51,680 nt of DNA from an uncultured Lachnospiraceae bacterium. GTDB lineage: Bacteria > Bacillota > Clostridia > Lachnospirales > Lachnospiraceae. A program made the position numbers and the translations under genes. Where the stretch lies: NCBI GenBank assembly GCA_910577645.1, contig CAJTOL010000023.1:1-51680 (forward strand), read 5' to 3'. Shown here piece after piece: positions 24,696 to 32,068 of this stretch; position 1 is the stretch's first letter, and every line of letters begins with the position of its first letter. Below the pieces are notes generated by a model. It was not told the origin of the DNA, made no database searches, and was given only the letters and a program-made list of their open reading frames with translations.

Positions 24696-26156
24696 ATGCA
24701 AACAAAAAACAGAGATTTAAAGTATGTGCATCTGGCTATTGGCGTGGCTATCATGCTGCTGTTCCGCTTCCTTCCGATTACCCTTCCTTGCGTAACACCG
24801 TTGGGAATGAAGATTCTGGGAATCTTCATCGGAACCCTTTATCTGTGGACGACATCCGATGCGATTACATCCAGTATTCTGGCTATTTTCATGGTGGGAA
24901 TATCCGGCGCCAGCGATATGAACTCTGTCCTTACCTCTACCTTCGGTAATCCGATTTTGGTGCAGGTAATGTTCATGCTGTTGATTATCAATTCCCTGGT
25001 GGAAAACCGGCTGACAGAGTACTGCGGCCGCTTCTTCCTGACAAGGAAAAGCTGTCTGGGACATCCGTGGATGCTGGTATTTTACATCATGATCGGCTGC
25101 GTGCTGATGGGCGCATTTATGGGAGGTTTTACACCCATCTTCCTGTTTGGCCCGATTCTGTATGATATTTTTGAGACCGTAGGCATGAAAAAGCATGAGA
25201 AGTTTCCTACCATCATGCTGATTCTGGTAACGATTGCTACCCTGCTTGGCTTCCCGGTTCCGCCGTTTATGGGAAACGGACTTGCTCTGATCAGCAACTA
25301 CGCCACTGTTACCAGCAACATTATGGGCGCGCCCATAGAGATTAACAGTGCAGGCTATCTGGCAACCGGTCTGATCCATGCTTTTGCCTGTGTCATCGCT
25401 CTGGTTCTGTTTGCGAAATTTGTTCTGCGTCCGGATGTGAGCCGGCTGAAAAATCTGACCATGGATGACCTTAATAAGAATCCGCTTCCGCCTATGAGCC
25501 TGAAACAGAAGCTGATTGCCGCTTCCTTTGCCGGATTTGTAATCATTCTTCTGATTCCCAGCGTTGCACCGGGCTGGAGCTTTGCCAAGATTGTAAAAGC
25601 AAATACATATGGTATCGCTGCATTTGTAGTATTTTTAATGTGTACCGTTCAGATTGCCGGAAAGCCGCTGTTGGTATTTAGTGAAAGTATGAAACGGTTT
25701 AACTGGAGCACCTATTTCCTGATCGGCTCTGCCATTCTGTTAGGAAATACGCTGACCAGTGAGAGCACCGGTGTTTCTGCCTTTTTAAACAGTGTGCTGA
25801 TGCCCATCTTTAAGAATGTGCCGGTTTCTGCATTTGCCATTATCATTATGCTTCTGACGGTAGTGTTGACGAACTTGTGTAACAGCTTTGTAATCGGTTT
25901 GCTGTTGCAGCCAGTCATTGCTACCTTCTGTATGGCATCCGGTATGAACTCTGCGCCGGTAACAGCACTGATGATTCTGTTCGTACTTTCCTCTGCAGCC
26001 ATCACTCCGGCAGCATCACCGTTTGCGGCTATGTTGTTTGGAAACAAAGAGTGGCTGGAGCCGAAGGAAATCTACAAATATACGCTGATGTTTATTGGAC
26101 TGGAGCTGATTGTGGTACTGGCAATCAGTCTGCCGGCGGCAAACTGGCTGCTGTAG
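24696..26156 (+). CDS. SLC13/DASS-type anion permease
   Basis: 486 residues with about 11-12 hydrophobic helices. Features of the ion transporter superfamily are visible: 'LYLWTTSDAITSSILAIF' near the N-terminus, 'SNYATVTSNIMGAPIEINSAG' as a re-entrant loop, and a repeated second half ending 'VLSSAAITPAASPFAAMLFG'. Expected to move a dicarboxylate or sulfate-like anion with Na+ or H+. The ATG at 24696 has GGGGG eight bases upstream; an ATG 15 bases earlier is also possible. Divergent from the Crp-type regulator; a role in taking up sulfated aromatics or exporting products is inference from context. Confidence 0.82.
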   Translation: MQTKNRDLKYVHLAIGVAIMLLFRFLPITLPCVTPLGMKILGIFIGTLYLWTTSDAITSSILAIFMVGISGASDMNSVLTSTFGNPILVQVMFMLLIINSLVENRLTEYCGRFFLTRKSCLGHPWMLVFYIMIGCVLMGAFMGGFTPIFLFGPILYDIFETVGMKKHEKFPTIMLILVTIATLLGFPVPPFMGNGLALISNYATVTSNIMGAPIEINSAGYLATGLIHAFACVIALVLFAKFVLRPDVSRLKNLTMDDLNKNPLPPMSLKQKLIAASFAGFVIILLIPSVAPGWSFAKIVKANTYGIAAFVVFLMCTVQIAGKPLLVFSESMKRFNWSTYFLIGSAILLGNTLTSESTGVSAFLNSVLMPIFKNVPVSAFAIIIMLLTVVLTNLCNSFVIGLLLQPVIATFCMASGMNSAPVTALMILFVLSSAAITPAASPFAAMLFGNKEWLEPKEIYKYTLMFIGLELIVVLAISLPAANWLL

Positions 26157-26225
26157 TCCGCTGTTGCAGAAACAAAAAGTATTTGACAAATTGGATATAT
26201 AATAAAACTAAGAACTAAAGTTTTT

Positions 26226-26267
26226 ACCCCTGGAATAGACATATAAAAATGATGTCTGTTCAGGGGT
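26226..26267 (+). promoter_or_regulatory. hairpin covering the spmA ribosome binding site
   Basis: ACCCCTG (26226-26232) pairs with CAGGGGT (26261-26267), continued by AGACAT/ATGTCT inside. The 3' arm contains AGGGG, the ribosome binding site for the ATG at 26274. It can act as a terminator for the permease gene or block spmA translation in read-through RNA. Confidence 0.55.
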
Positions 26268-26273
26268 TATTTT

Positions 26274-26951
26274 ATGATGAACTGGTTATGGGCCGGAATG
26301 ATACTGGCGGGTATTATCTGGGGGATGTTTCACGGAACGCTGGCGGAGGTCACAGACGGCGCTATTGCATCTGCCGGGGAAGCGGTAACTCTATGTATTA
26401 CTATGCTGGGGATTATGTCCTTTTGGACAGGAATATTGGAAATCGGCAGCCGGTCCGGAGTAATTGAGGCTATGGTAAAGAAAATGAGGCCAGTATTGAA
26501 ATTCTTATTTCCCAGGCTTCCTATGGATCACCCGGCGGCAGAATCTATTGCAACCAATATGATCGCTAACATGCTGGGGATGGGATGGGCGGCAACACCG
26601 GCGGGACTTAAGGCGATGGAGGAATTGGCGAAGCTGGAGGAGGAACGGGAGATGCTGGGGGATATTTCGACGAAAGCCAGGAGAGGAAAGACTCGGGACA
26701 AAGGAGCAGAGGTGATCAGTGGAAGACTGCCAACCAGTAGAATTAAGGGGGAGGGGGTCGCAAGTAATGAAATGTGTACATTTTTAATATTAAATATTTC
26801 TTCTTTGCAATTAATTCCAGTAAATATGATTGCTTACCGGAGCCAATACGGAAGTGTAAATCCGACAGGGATTATTGGGCCAGCGATTATTGCGACGGCG
26901 GTGAGTACGGGGGTGGCAGTAGTGTATTGTAAGGTGAGAAATAGAAACTGA
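26274..26951 (+). CDS. spmA: spore maturation protein A
   Basis: 225 residues, nucleoside-recognition (Gate) family membrane protein. N-terminal helix 'NWLWAGMILAGIIWG', 'GILEIGSRSGVIEAM', 'HPAAESIATNMIANMLGMGWAATPAGLKAMEEL' and 'ILNISSLQLIPVNMIAYRSQYGS' match SpmA, which with SpmB is needed for spore core dehydration. Between the conserved halves (about 128-160) is an extra basic stretch of roughly 30 residues, so the protein is longer than the usual ~195. spmB is normally adjacent but here lies 12.5 kb downstream. Confidence 0.9.
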   Translation: MMNWLWAGMILAGIIWGMFHGTLAEVTDGAIASAGEAVTLCITMLGIMSFWTGILEIGSRSGVIEAMVKKMRPVLKFLFPRLPMDHPAAESIATNMIANMLGMGWAATPAGLKAMEELAKLEEEREMLGDISTKARRGKTRDKGAEVISGRLPTSRIKGEGVASNEMCTFLILNISSLQLIPVNMIAYRSQYGSVNPTGIIGPAIIATAVSTGVAVVYCKVRNRN

Positions 26952-27170
26952 AGAGCGTGAGGCTTTCTGGTTTTCTTTAAAGGCAAGAATATACTGGAAA
27001 AAGGGTAAGAATTATTGTATGATATCAAAATAGGAATGTTGTTTTATCTAATAGAAAAGCCTTGAAACTAGATGAAAGATTTTTCTTTTTGGATGGAATA
27101 TGAGGGTATAGAAACAACAGATCATATGCTAAATTTAAAATCGGAACATATAAGGGAAGGAGGGATAAAT

Positions 27171-27863
27171 ATGTCAACTAAAGATGGGAAGGACTATCTA
27201 TATCTGATTTGGAAATCTGAAAAGACCAGAAAACAATATATTATTGGTCAATTAACAAAGAATGGTCAATACGAATTCCAATATGGTGAGGAAGTACAAT
27301 CTGCTATAAATGATGGATTTAAACCTCTGCTTTGCTTTCCAGATTTGGATAAAGTATATAAAGATAATCGGCTTTTTACAATTTTCACCAGTCGTTTACC
27401 AGATAAAAAAAGGAAAAATATTCAGGAAATTTTGAAAAAATATGATTTAGATGAATATGATGATTATATGCTTCTAAAACGAAGCGGTGCGCGCCTTCCA
27501 ATTGATAACCTTGAATTTATTGATCCAATATTGGATTTTGATAAAAATATAACTAGAATTTTCTATATGGCTGGTGTTCGGCACTATTTAAATTGCGATG
27601 GACAAAATTGTGCCCATGCTATAGAAATTACTCGTGGAGATGAGGTGTTTTTACGAAGGGAGCCTGATAATAATTATGATTCGAATGCGGTTCAGTTTTT
27701 AGATGCATCAGGAAAGGTATTGGGATATATTCCACGGTATTACAGCAAAGGGGTGACGGAATTATTAAAATTAGAAAAAAGAATTATATGTCACATTTAC
27801 AATGCTGATAAAAATAAGAATTGTAACGAGTGCATGAAAGTAATTATGGAAATTATGAATTAA
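27171..27863 (+). CDS. HIRAN-domain protein with HipA-N-like N-terminus
   Basis: 230 residues. The C-terminal half ('FYMAGVRHY', 'RGDEVFLRREPDNNYDSNAVQF', 'GYIPRYYSKGVTELL') is a HIRAN domain, known to bind 3' ends of single-stranded DNA in Rad5/HLTF and found alone in bacteria. The N-terminal part ('YLYLIWKSEKTRKQYIIGQL') resembles the HipA N-terminal lobe. Start chosen at 27171 because GGAAGGAGGG lies six bases upstream; an ATG at 27072 has no such site. A+T-rich and directly upstream of the CRISPR-Cas locus, so possibly a defence-related accessory gene. Confidence 0.75.
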   Translation: MSTKDGKDYLYLIWKSEKTRKQYIIGQLTKNGQYEFQYGEEVQSAINDGFKPLLCFPDLDKVYKDNRLFTIFTSRLPDKKRKNIQEILKKYDLDEYDDYMLLKRSGARLPIDNLEFIDPILDFDKNITRIFYMAGVRHYLNCDGQNCAHAIEITRGDEVFLRREPDNNYDSNAVQFLDASGKVLGYIPRYYSKGVTELLKLEKRIICHIYNADKNKNCNECMKVIMEIMN

Positions 27864-27985
27864 CCTGCAATGGAAAAATTAACCATCCCATAAATAAAGA
27901 AGAATTAAATGGACAGTATCAAGTAAAGCTTTTAATTGATGAAAAAATATATCAAACAGGAATTACAATAAATTGTGGTAAATAA
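27830..27985 (+). pseudogene. short open frame, probable 3' gene remnant
   Basis: 51 codons from a GTG with no ribosome binding site, overlapping the HIRAN gene end in another frame: 'NYELTCNGKINHPINKEE' and 'YQVKLLIDEKIYQTGITINCGK'. The beta-rich ending looks like the C-terminus of an Ig-like or lipoprotein domain. It is probably a remnant left by recombination; it may equally be chance. Confidence 0.25.
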
Positions 27986-27994
27986 CTGACAGCG

Positions 27995-28034
27995 CCTCCC
28001 GAATAGAAATTGTGGTTTTATTCGGGAGGTTTTT
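27995..28034 (+). terminator. intrinsic terminator upstream of cas3
   Basis: Perfect 11-bp stem CCTCCCGAATA/TATTCGGGAGG, 13-nt loop, followed by TTTTTAT. It isolates the CRISPR-Cas locus from the HIRAN gene. Confidence 0.88.
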
Positions 28035-28131
28035 ATTGTATGATTAATGGTAGTGGAGTATTGGGGATAGAGAGAACTGTATAGTAGAATGGAAGAAAGT
28101 TATTTTCAGGCATAGTGAAAGGGGAAATGGT

Positions 28132-30270
28132 ATGAGATATTTAGCACACATAAATGATAAAGGCGAAGAACAGTTGCTCAAAAACCATTTAGAAGGGTCG
28201 GCTTTACTTTGTGGAAAATTTGCAGACAATTTTGGAGCTTACGAATGGGGATATTGTTGCGGGCTTTTACACGATATAGGAAAATATTCATTAAAATTTC
28301 AGAAAAGGATTCGTGGTTCTGAAGAACGTGTAGATCATTCTACGGCAGGCGCAAAGCTATGCTGGGACAAAAAGGGATTTTATCAATTTTTAAGTTACTG
28401 TATTGCAGGACATCATGCAGGATTGCCAGATACAGGCGGTGACAGCGATGTAGGTACATGCGGAACAATGACAGGAAGAATGAAAAAGAAATTAGAAGAT
28501 TATCAGGCGTATGAAGAGGAAATAGAGATTCCTGTATTAAAAAATCCTCCGTTTCAGCCTGTGAAAGAAGAAAACAGGGACTTCTTTTTTAGTATGCTGA
28601 TAAGAATGCTTTATTCCTGCCTTGTGGATGCGGATTATTTGGATACCGAGATATTCATGAATGGAAAAGAAATTAGAAATAGCGGAGAATCTATCGAAAC
28701 ATTATACGGGAAATTTGCAGAGAGAATATCAGGTTGGCTTGATAATAATGACTTAACGACAATTAATGGAAGAAGAACGGAAATCTTAAAACACTGTATA
28801 AAAATGGGCGAAGCCGAAAAAGGCCTTTTCAGGCTGACGGTTCCGACTGGAGGAGGGAAGACAGTCTCATCATTGGGTTTTGCTTTAAGACATGCAAAAG
28901 AGCATCATATGAACAGAGTTATTTATGTGATTCCATATACAAGCATCATTGAGCAGAACGCAAAGATATTCGCTGATATATTAGGCGCAGGCAATGTATT
29001 GGAAAATCACTGTAATGTAGATTATGAATCAAGTGAAGAGTTAAAGCCCATGCAGCTTGCTGCAGAAAACTGGGACAAACCGGTGATTGTTACTACAAAC
29101 GTACAATTTTTTGAATCTATATTTTCCAACAAGTCATCTAAATGCAGGAAATTACATAATATTGCCAATAGCGTTATTATTTTTGATGAGGCTCAAATGC
29201 TTCCCAATGACTATTTGAAACCATGTATAAGTGCAATAGAACAAATTCTGCGGTATTATCGCTGCAGCGTTGTTTTATGTACAGCAACACAGCCTGCTTT
29301 AAAAAATTTACTTTCTGAAGAAATAAAAATCACGGAATTATGTCCCCGGATGGAAGAGCAATTTTCCTTTTTTAAACGTGTATCGATAAAAAATTTAAAT
29401 AAAATATCTCACGAAGAATTAATTCAGAGATTGGAAAGAGAAAACCAGGCGCTTTGTATATTAAACACAAAGAAATGTGCACAGCAGGTATTCCAAAGTA
29501 TTGAGGAAGAGGGCGTTTATCACTTATCAACTTCTATGTATTCTGCTCATAGAAAAAGAGCATTGGATGAAATCCGGGAACGGTTGCGAAAAGGGGAAAA
29601 ATGCATTGTAGTATCCACCAGCCTTGTTGAGGCAGGAGTGGATTTGGATTTTCAGGCAGTATACCGGCAATTGGCAGGAGTGGATTCCATTATTCAGGCA
29701 GCAGGAAGATGCAATCGGGAGGGAAAAAGACCTTTTTCTCAATGCTTTACCTATATTTTCAGCTTGGATTTAAAAGAATATGTACCAGGGCAGAGGCAGC
29801 AAATAGAGATTGCAGAAAGCCTGCTTTCTGACAACAAAAGTTTCGAGGAGCTGGAAACTATAAAAAGGTATTTTGAGATGCTGTATCATTTCCGCGGGGA
29901 TAGTCTGGATAAAAAAGATATATTGAAAAAATTCAACAGAGGAAATTTTCAGTTTTCTACCGTGGGAAAAGAGTTTCGACTGATTGAAGAAAATACAAAG
30001 ACAATTATGATACCAAAAGAGGAAGAATCAAAGGAAATTTTAGATCTTCTGAAGATAAAAGGATTTACCAAAGAACTGATGAGAAGGATGGGACCATATT
30101 GCGTAAATGTTTATGAAAATGATTTTCGTAAAATGTTTGCAGCAGGAATGTTGGGAGAAATATCAGAGGATTTGAAAGATGATTATTTTGTGTTGAGAGA
30201 TACGGAAAAATATACGGACGAGATGGGATTAAACTTGAATATAGAATATGGAGAAGCTGTGATATTTTAA
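28132..30270 (+). CDS. cas3: type I-C Cas3, HD nuclease-helicase
   Basis: 712 residues. N-terminal HD nuclease: LLHDIGKYS (His47-Asp48) and GHHAGLPD (from 93). Helicase core: TVPTGGGKT (Lys243), DEAQ at 352-355, 'LCTATQPAL', and 'VVSTSLVEAGVDLDF' with 'QAAGRCNREG'. Recruited by DNA-bound Cascade to nick and degrade the target strand. Start ATG with AAGGGGA eight bases upstream. First cas gene, followed by a terminator and a foreign-looking gene pair before cas5c, so it may be transcribed separately from the Cascade genes. Confidence 0.95.
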   Translation: MRYLAHINDKGEEQLLKNHLEGSALLCGKFADNFGAYEWGYCCGLLHDIGKYSLKFQKRIRGSEERVDHSTAGAKLCWDKKGFYQFLSYCIAGHHAGLPDTGGDSDVGTCGTMTGRMKKKLEDYQAYEEEIEIPVLKNPPFQPVKEENRDFFFSMLIRMLYSCLVDADYLDTEIFMNGKEIRNSGESIETLYGKFAERISGWLDNNDLTTINGRRTEILKHCIKMGEAEKGLFRLTVPTGGGKTVSSLGFALRHAKEHHMNRVIYVIPYTSIIEQNAKIFADILGAGNVLENHCNVDYESSEELKPMQLAAENWDKPVIVTTNVQFFESIFSNKSSKCRKLHNIANSVIIFDEAQMLPNDYLKPCISAIEQILRYYRCSVVLCTATQPALKNLLSEEIKITELCPRMEEQFSFFKRVSIKNLNKISHEELIQRLERENQALCILNTKKCAQQVFQSIEEEGVYHLSTSMYSAHRKRALDEIRERLRKGEKCIVVSTSLVEAGVDLDFQAVYRQLAGVDSIIQAAGRCNREGKRPFSQCFTYIFSLDLKEYVPGQRQQIEIAESLLSDNKSFEELETIKRYFEMLYHFRGDSLDKKDILKKFNRGNFQFSTVGKEFRLIEENTKTIMIPKEEESKEILDLLKIKGFTKELMRRMGPYCVNVYENDFRKMFAAGMLGEISEDLKDDYFVLRDTEKYTDEMGLNLNIEYGEAVIF

Positions 30271-30279
30271 AAAGTATTT

Positions 30280-30330
30280 AAAAGGGCTGCCGCATTTATG
30301 ATTTTTAAATCATTGATGTGGCAGCCTTTT
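30280..30330. terminator. bidirectional terminator after cas3 / end of the crRNA-like gene
   Basis: Stem AAAGGGCTGCCGCAT / ATGTGGCAGCCTTTT with a T4 on each strand. On plus it ends cas3 transcripts; on minus it ends the crRNA-like transcript that starts near 30390. Confidence 0.75.
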
Positions 30331-30390
30331 AAAGTAAAAAAATAGCAATTCTAAATATTTCAATCCACAATCGGAAAATTCCAAAAGACA
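30280..30390 (-). ncRNA. crRNA-like guide RNA with a single degenerate repeat (CreA/CreR-like)
   Basis: On the minus strand, 30389-30357 is a degenerate copy of the local CRISPR repeat: it begins GTC and ends TGTGGATTGAAAT exactly as the array repeats do, but the middle stem is replaced by TTGGA-ATTT-TCCGA. It is followed by the spacer-like ATTTAGAATTGCTATT (30356-30341 and on) and then the hairpin terminator 30330-30280. There is only one repeat, as in the crRNA-like antitoxins and regulators of CreTA and CreR systems. Cas5c, which processes type I-C repeats, is encoded 1 kb away. The spacer matches the promoter at 30440-30473 (see that entry). Confidence 0.75.
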
Positions 30391-30396
30391 TTGTTA

Positions 30397-30405
30397 AATA
30401 TATCA
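30397..30405 (-). promoter_or_regulatory. extended -10 promoter of the crRNA-like gene
   Basis: Minus strand TG-A-TATATT (30405-30397). The expected start, about seven bases on, falls at 30390-30388, the first bases of the degenerate repeat. The -35 is weak, as often with extended -10 promoters. Confidence 0.5.
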
Positions 30406-30431
30406 TAGAATTAAGAAAAGAGAAAGGGGGG

Positions 30432-30460
30432 TTGACAAATATATAAGATTATGAAACAAT
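30432..30460 (+). promoter_or_regulatory. candidate promoter of the DUF3990-cas5c operon
   Basis: TTGACA (30432-30437), 17-nt spacer, AACAAT (30455-30460; 4 of 6). With the terminator at 30280-30330 upstream and no gap over 20 nt downstream until cas8c, this is the likely promoter for the DUF3990 pair and the Cascade genes. Confidence 0.5.
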
Positions 30461-30476
30461 ATCAATTATAAATGAA
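30440..30476 (-). promoter_or_regulatory. predicted Cascade target (PAM plus partial protospacer)
   Basis: Minus strand TTC (30476-30474), the type I-C PAM, followed by ATTTATAATTGATATT (30473-30458). Against the guide ATTTAGAATTGCTATT, 14 of 16 positions match and the two mismatches are at 6 and 12. A 34-nt protospacer would reach 30440, covering the -10 box and start site of the DUF3990 operon. Matching fades after position 16, which would favour binding without cleavage. Confidence 0.7.
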
Positions 30477-30498
30477 AATTAGAAATGAGGGAAGGGTT

Positions 30499-30966
30499 AT
30501 GATTCTGTATCATGGCAGTAGGGAAATCGTTGAATATCCGGAAATACGAAAAGCTGTATTTAATAAGGACTTTTATTTTGGATTTTATTGTACTGAAAAC
30601 CAGCGGCAGGCAGAGCGATGGGCAACCAGATATGGAAGAAAAGGATATATAAACAAATATCTATATACGCCGGATAAGGAATTGAAATATTTGAAATTTG
30701 ACAAAATGACAGAAGAATGGCTGGATTTCGTTGTAGCATGCAGGTTAGGGATGCCACATACTTTTGACATTGTGGAAGGACCAATGGCGGACGATGCAAT
30801 CTTTAACTATGTTCAAAACTTTATTGATAAAAAGATATCGAGAGCGGCCTTTTGGGAATTGGTAAAATTCGATTATCCTACTCATCAAATAAGCTTTCAT
30901 ACGATTTCGGCTTTAAATACGTTGACATTTAAAGAAAGCGAGGAAGTATATGGGAACAAAAAATAA
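30499..30966 (+). CDS. DUF3990 family protein (candidate toxin)
   Basis: 155 residues. The family signature is clear: MILYHGSREIV at the start, KDFYFGFYCTENQRQAERWA at 23-42, 'FDIVEGPMADDAIFNYVQ' and a C-terminal 'HQISFHTISALNTLTF'. DUF3990 has an N-terminal LYHGS/GFY pattern reminiscent of ADP-ribosyltransferase folds and is often paired with a small partner gene; its activity is not established. Start chosen at 30499 with GGGAAGGG upstream; the ATG at 30472 lies inside the predicted Cascade target. The 3' end overlaps the next gene by 17 bases. Placed between cas3 and cas5c, where type I-C operons normally have nothing. Confidence 0.8.
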   Translation: MILYHGSREIVEYPEIRKAVFNKDFYFGFYCTENQRQAERWATRYGRKGYINKYLYTPDKELKYLKFDKMTEEWLDFVVACRLGMPHTFDIVEGPMADDAIFNYVQNFIDKKISRAAFWELVKFDYPTHQISFHTISALNTLTFKESEEVYGNKK

Positions 30967-31390
30967 TAGTAACTTATTTTATACTTGCAGTTTAATTGAA
31001 TATATCGGAAGAAAAAAGAAACGAACCCGACGGGAGGTCATAGATTTTCTGGGAAAGGATACCGTAAAAAGAATCTACGATTATGCGGATATTTTTCACT
31101 GTGAACCAATAGAAAAGGTTGCGTCAGAATTTATGGATGAATCTCAGATTAAAGAAGGGACGTTTGATAATGAAGGAGAATGTAAATATCGAATTCCGGA
31201 TTATTGGACTATAGGTGAAGTGTATGAAAGGCTGATTGAGGATTGTTACTCGGATGATGATATAGTGGACGGGATCTGGATGGTATATCATTCATGGATA
31301 GATGAAAGTATATCTGATTATAATACAGATTTTTATTATCAGCCTCGTGATTATATAGCGGCATGTTATAGAAATGATACTATTTTATAG
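30950..31390 (+). CDS. unrecognised partner of the DUF3990 gene
   Basis: 146 residues, not a family I can name. 'SLIEYIGRKKKRTRREVIDFLG' then 'VKRIYDYADIFHCEPIEKVASEFM' suggest a helical N-terminal domain; the rest is acidic and aromatic ('YWTIGEVYERLIEDCYSDDDIVDGIWMVYHSWID'). The start ATG overlaps the DUF3990 frame by 17 bases with GAGGAAG upstream, a toxin-antitoxin-like coupling. It ends 15 bases before cas5c, so it is cotranscribed with Cascade. Antitoxin, co-toxin or Cascade accessory are all open. Confidence 0.7.
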   Translation: MGTKNNSNLFYTCSLIEYIGRKKKRTRREVIDFLGKDTVKRIYDYADIFHCEPIEKVASEFMDESQIKEGTFDNEGECKYRIPDYWTIGEVYERLIEDCYSDDDIVDGIWMVYHSWIDESISDYNTDFYYQPRDYIAACYRNDTIL

Positions 31391-31405
31391 AGGGAGGTGA
31401 AAACC

Positions 31406-32068
31406 ATGTCAAAGGGAGTGAGAGTAAAAGTCTGGGGTGATTATGCGCTGTTTACCAGACCAGAGATGAAAGTAGAGAGGTGCTCTTATGATGTTATGAC
31501 CCCATCTGCCGCCAGGGGAATTCTGGAAGCTATTTACTGGCATCCGGGTATGAGATGGGTGATTGATCGGATTTATGTTAATAAGCCAATCCAGTTTACC
31601 AGTATTCGGAGGAATGAGGTAAAAAGCAAGATTTCGGCAAATAACGTACTGCCGGTGTATAATGGAAGTCAAAAAAACCTTTCTATCAGCAGCAAAGCGG
31701 AAATTGTACAGAGAGCATCTTTATTACTTAGAGATGTAGAGTATGTGATTGAAGCGCATTTTGAGATGACGGAAAAAGCAAACAGCAGTGATAATCCAGG
31801 AAAATTTAAAGATATTGTCATGCGGAGACTTAAGAAAGGGGAATGCTTTCATACACCTTATTTTGGCTGCAGAGAGTTTCCAGCAAGATTTTGTCTATAT
31901 GAAGATGCTGAGGTATCCACAGCGTATGAAGGTGAGTCTCAGCGTGATCTGGGATTTATGCTGTATGATTTAGACTATTCTGACCCAGAGAATATTCAGC
32001 CAATGTTTTTCCGGGCGCTTATGAAAAAGGGAGTTATTGATTTGCAAAACTGCGAGGTGATTCGATGA
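31406..32068 (+). CDS. cas5c: type I-C Cas5c, repeat-processing endoribonuclease
   Basis: 220 residues. N-terminal RAMP fold with 'VKVWGDYALFTRPEMKVERCSYDVMTPSAARGILEAIYW', the Cas5c hallmark; Tyr, Lys and His residues in this class cut the repeat hairpin because type I-C has no Cas6. Also part of Cascade, holding the crRNA 5' handle. Start chosen at the ATG with GGGAGG eight bases upstream (a GTG nine bases earlier is unlikely). Overlaps cas8c by four bases. Confidence 0.93.
   Translation: MSKGVRVKVWGDYALFTRPEMKVERCSYDVMTPSAARGILEAIYWHPGMRWVIDRIYVNKPIQFTSIRRNEVKSKISANNVLPVYNGSQKNLSISSKAEIVQRASLLLRDVEYVIEAHFEMTEKANSSDNPGKFKDIVMRRLKKGECFHTPYFGCREFPARFCLYEDAEVSTAYEGESQRDLGFMLYDLDYSDPENIQPMFFRALMKKGVIDLQNCEVIR

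Noticed and set aside
26183..26203. TTGACA and TATAAT upstream of spmA
   Set aside because: Only nine bases separate them, too few for a sigma-A promoter.
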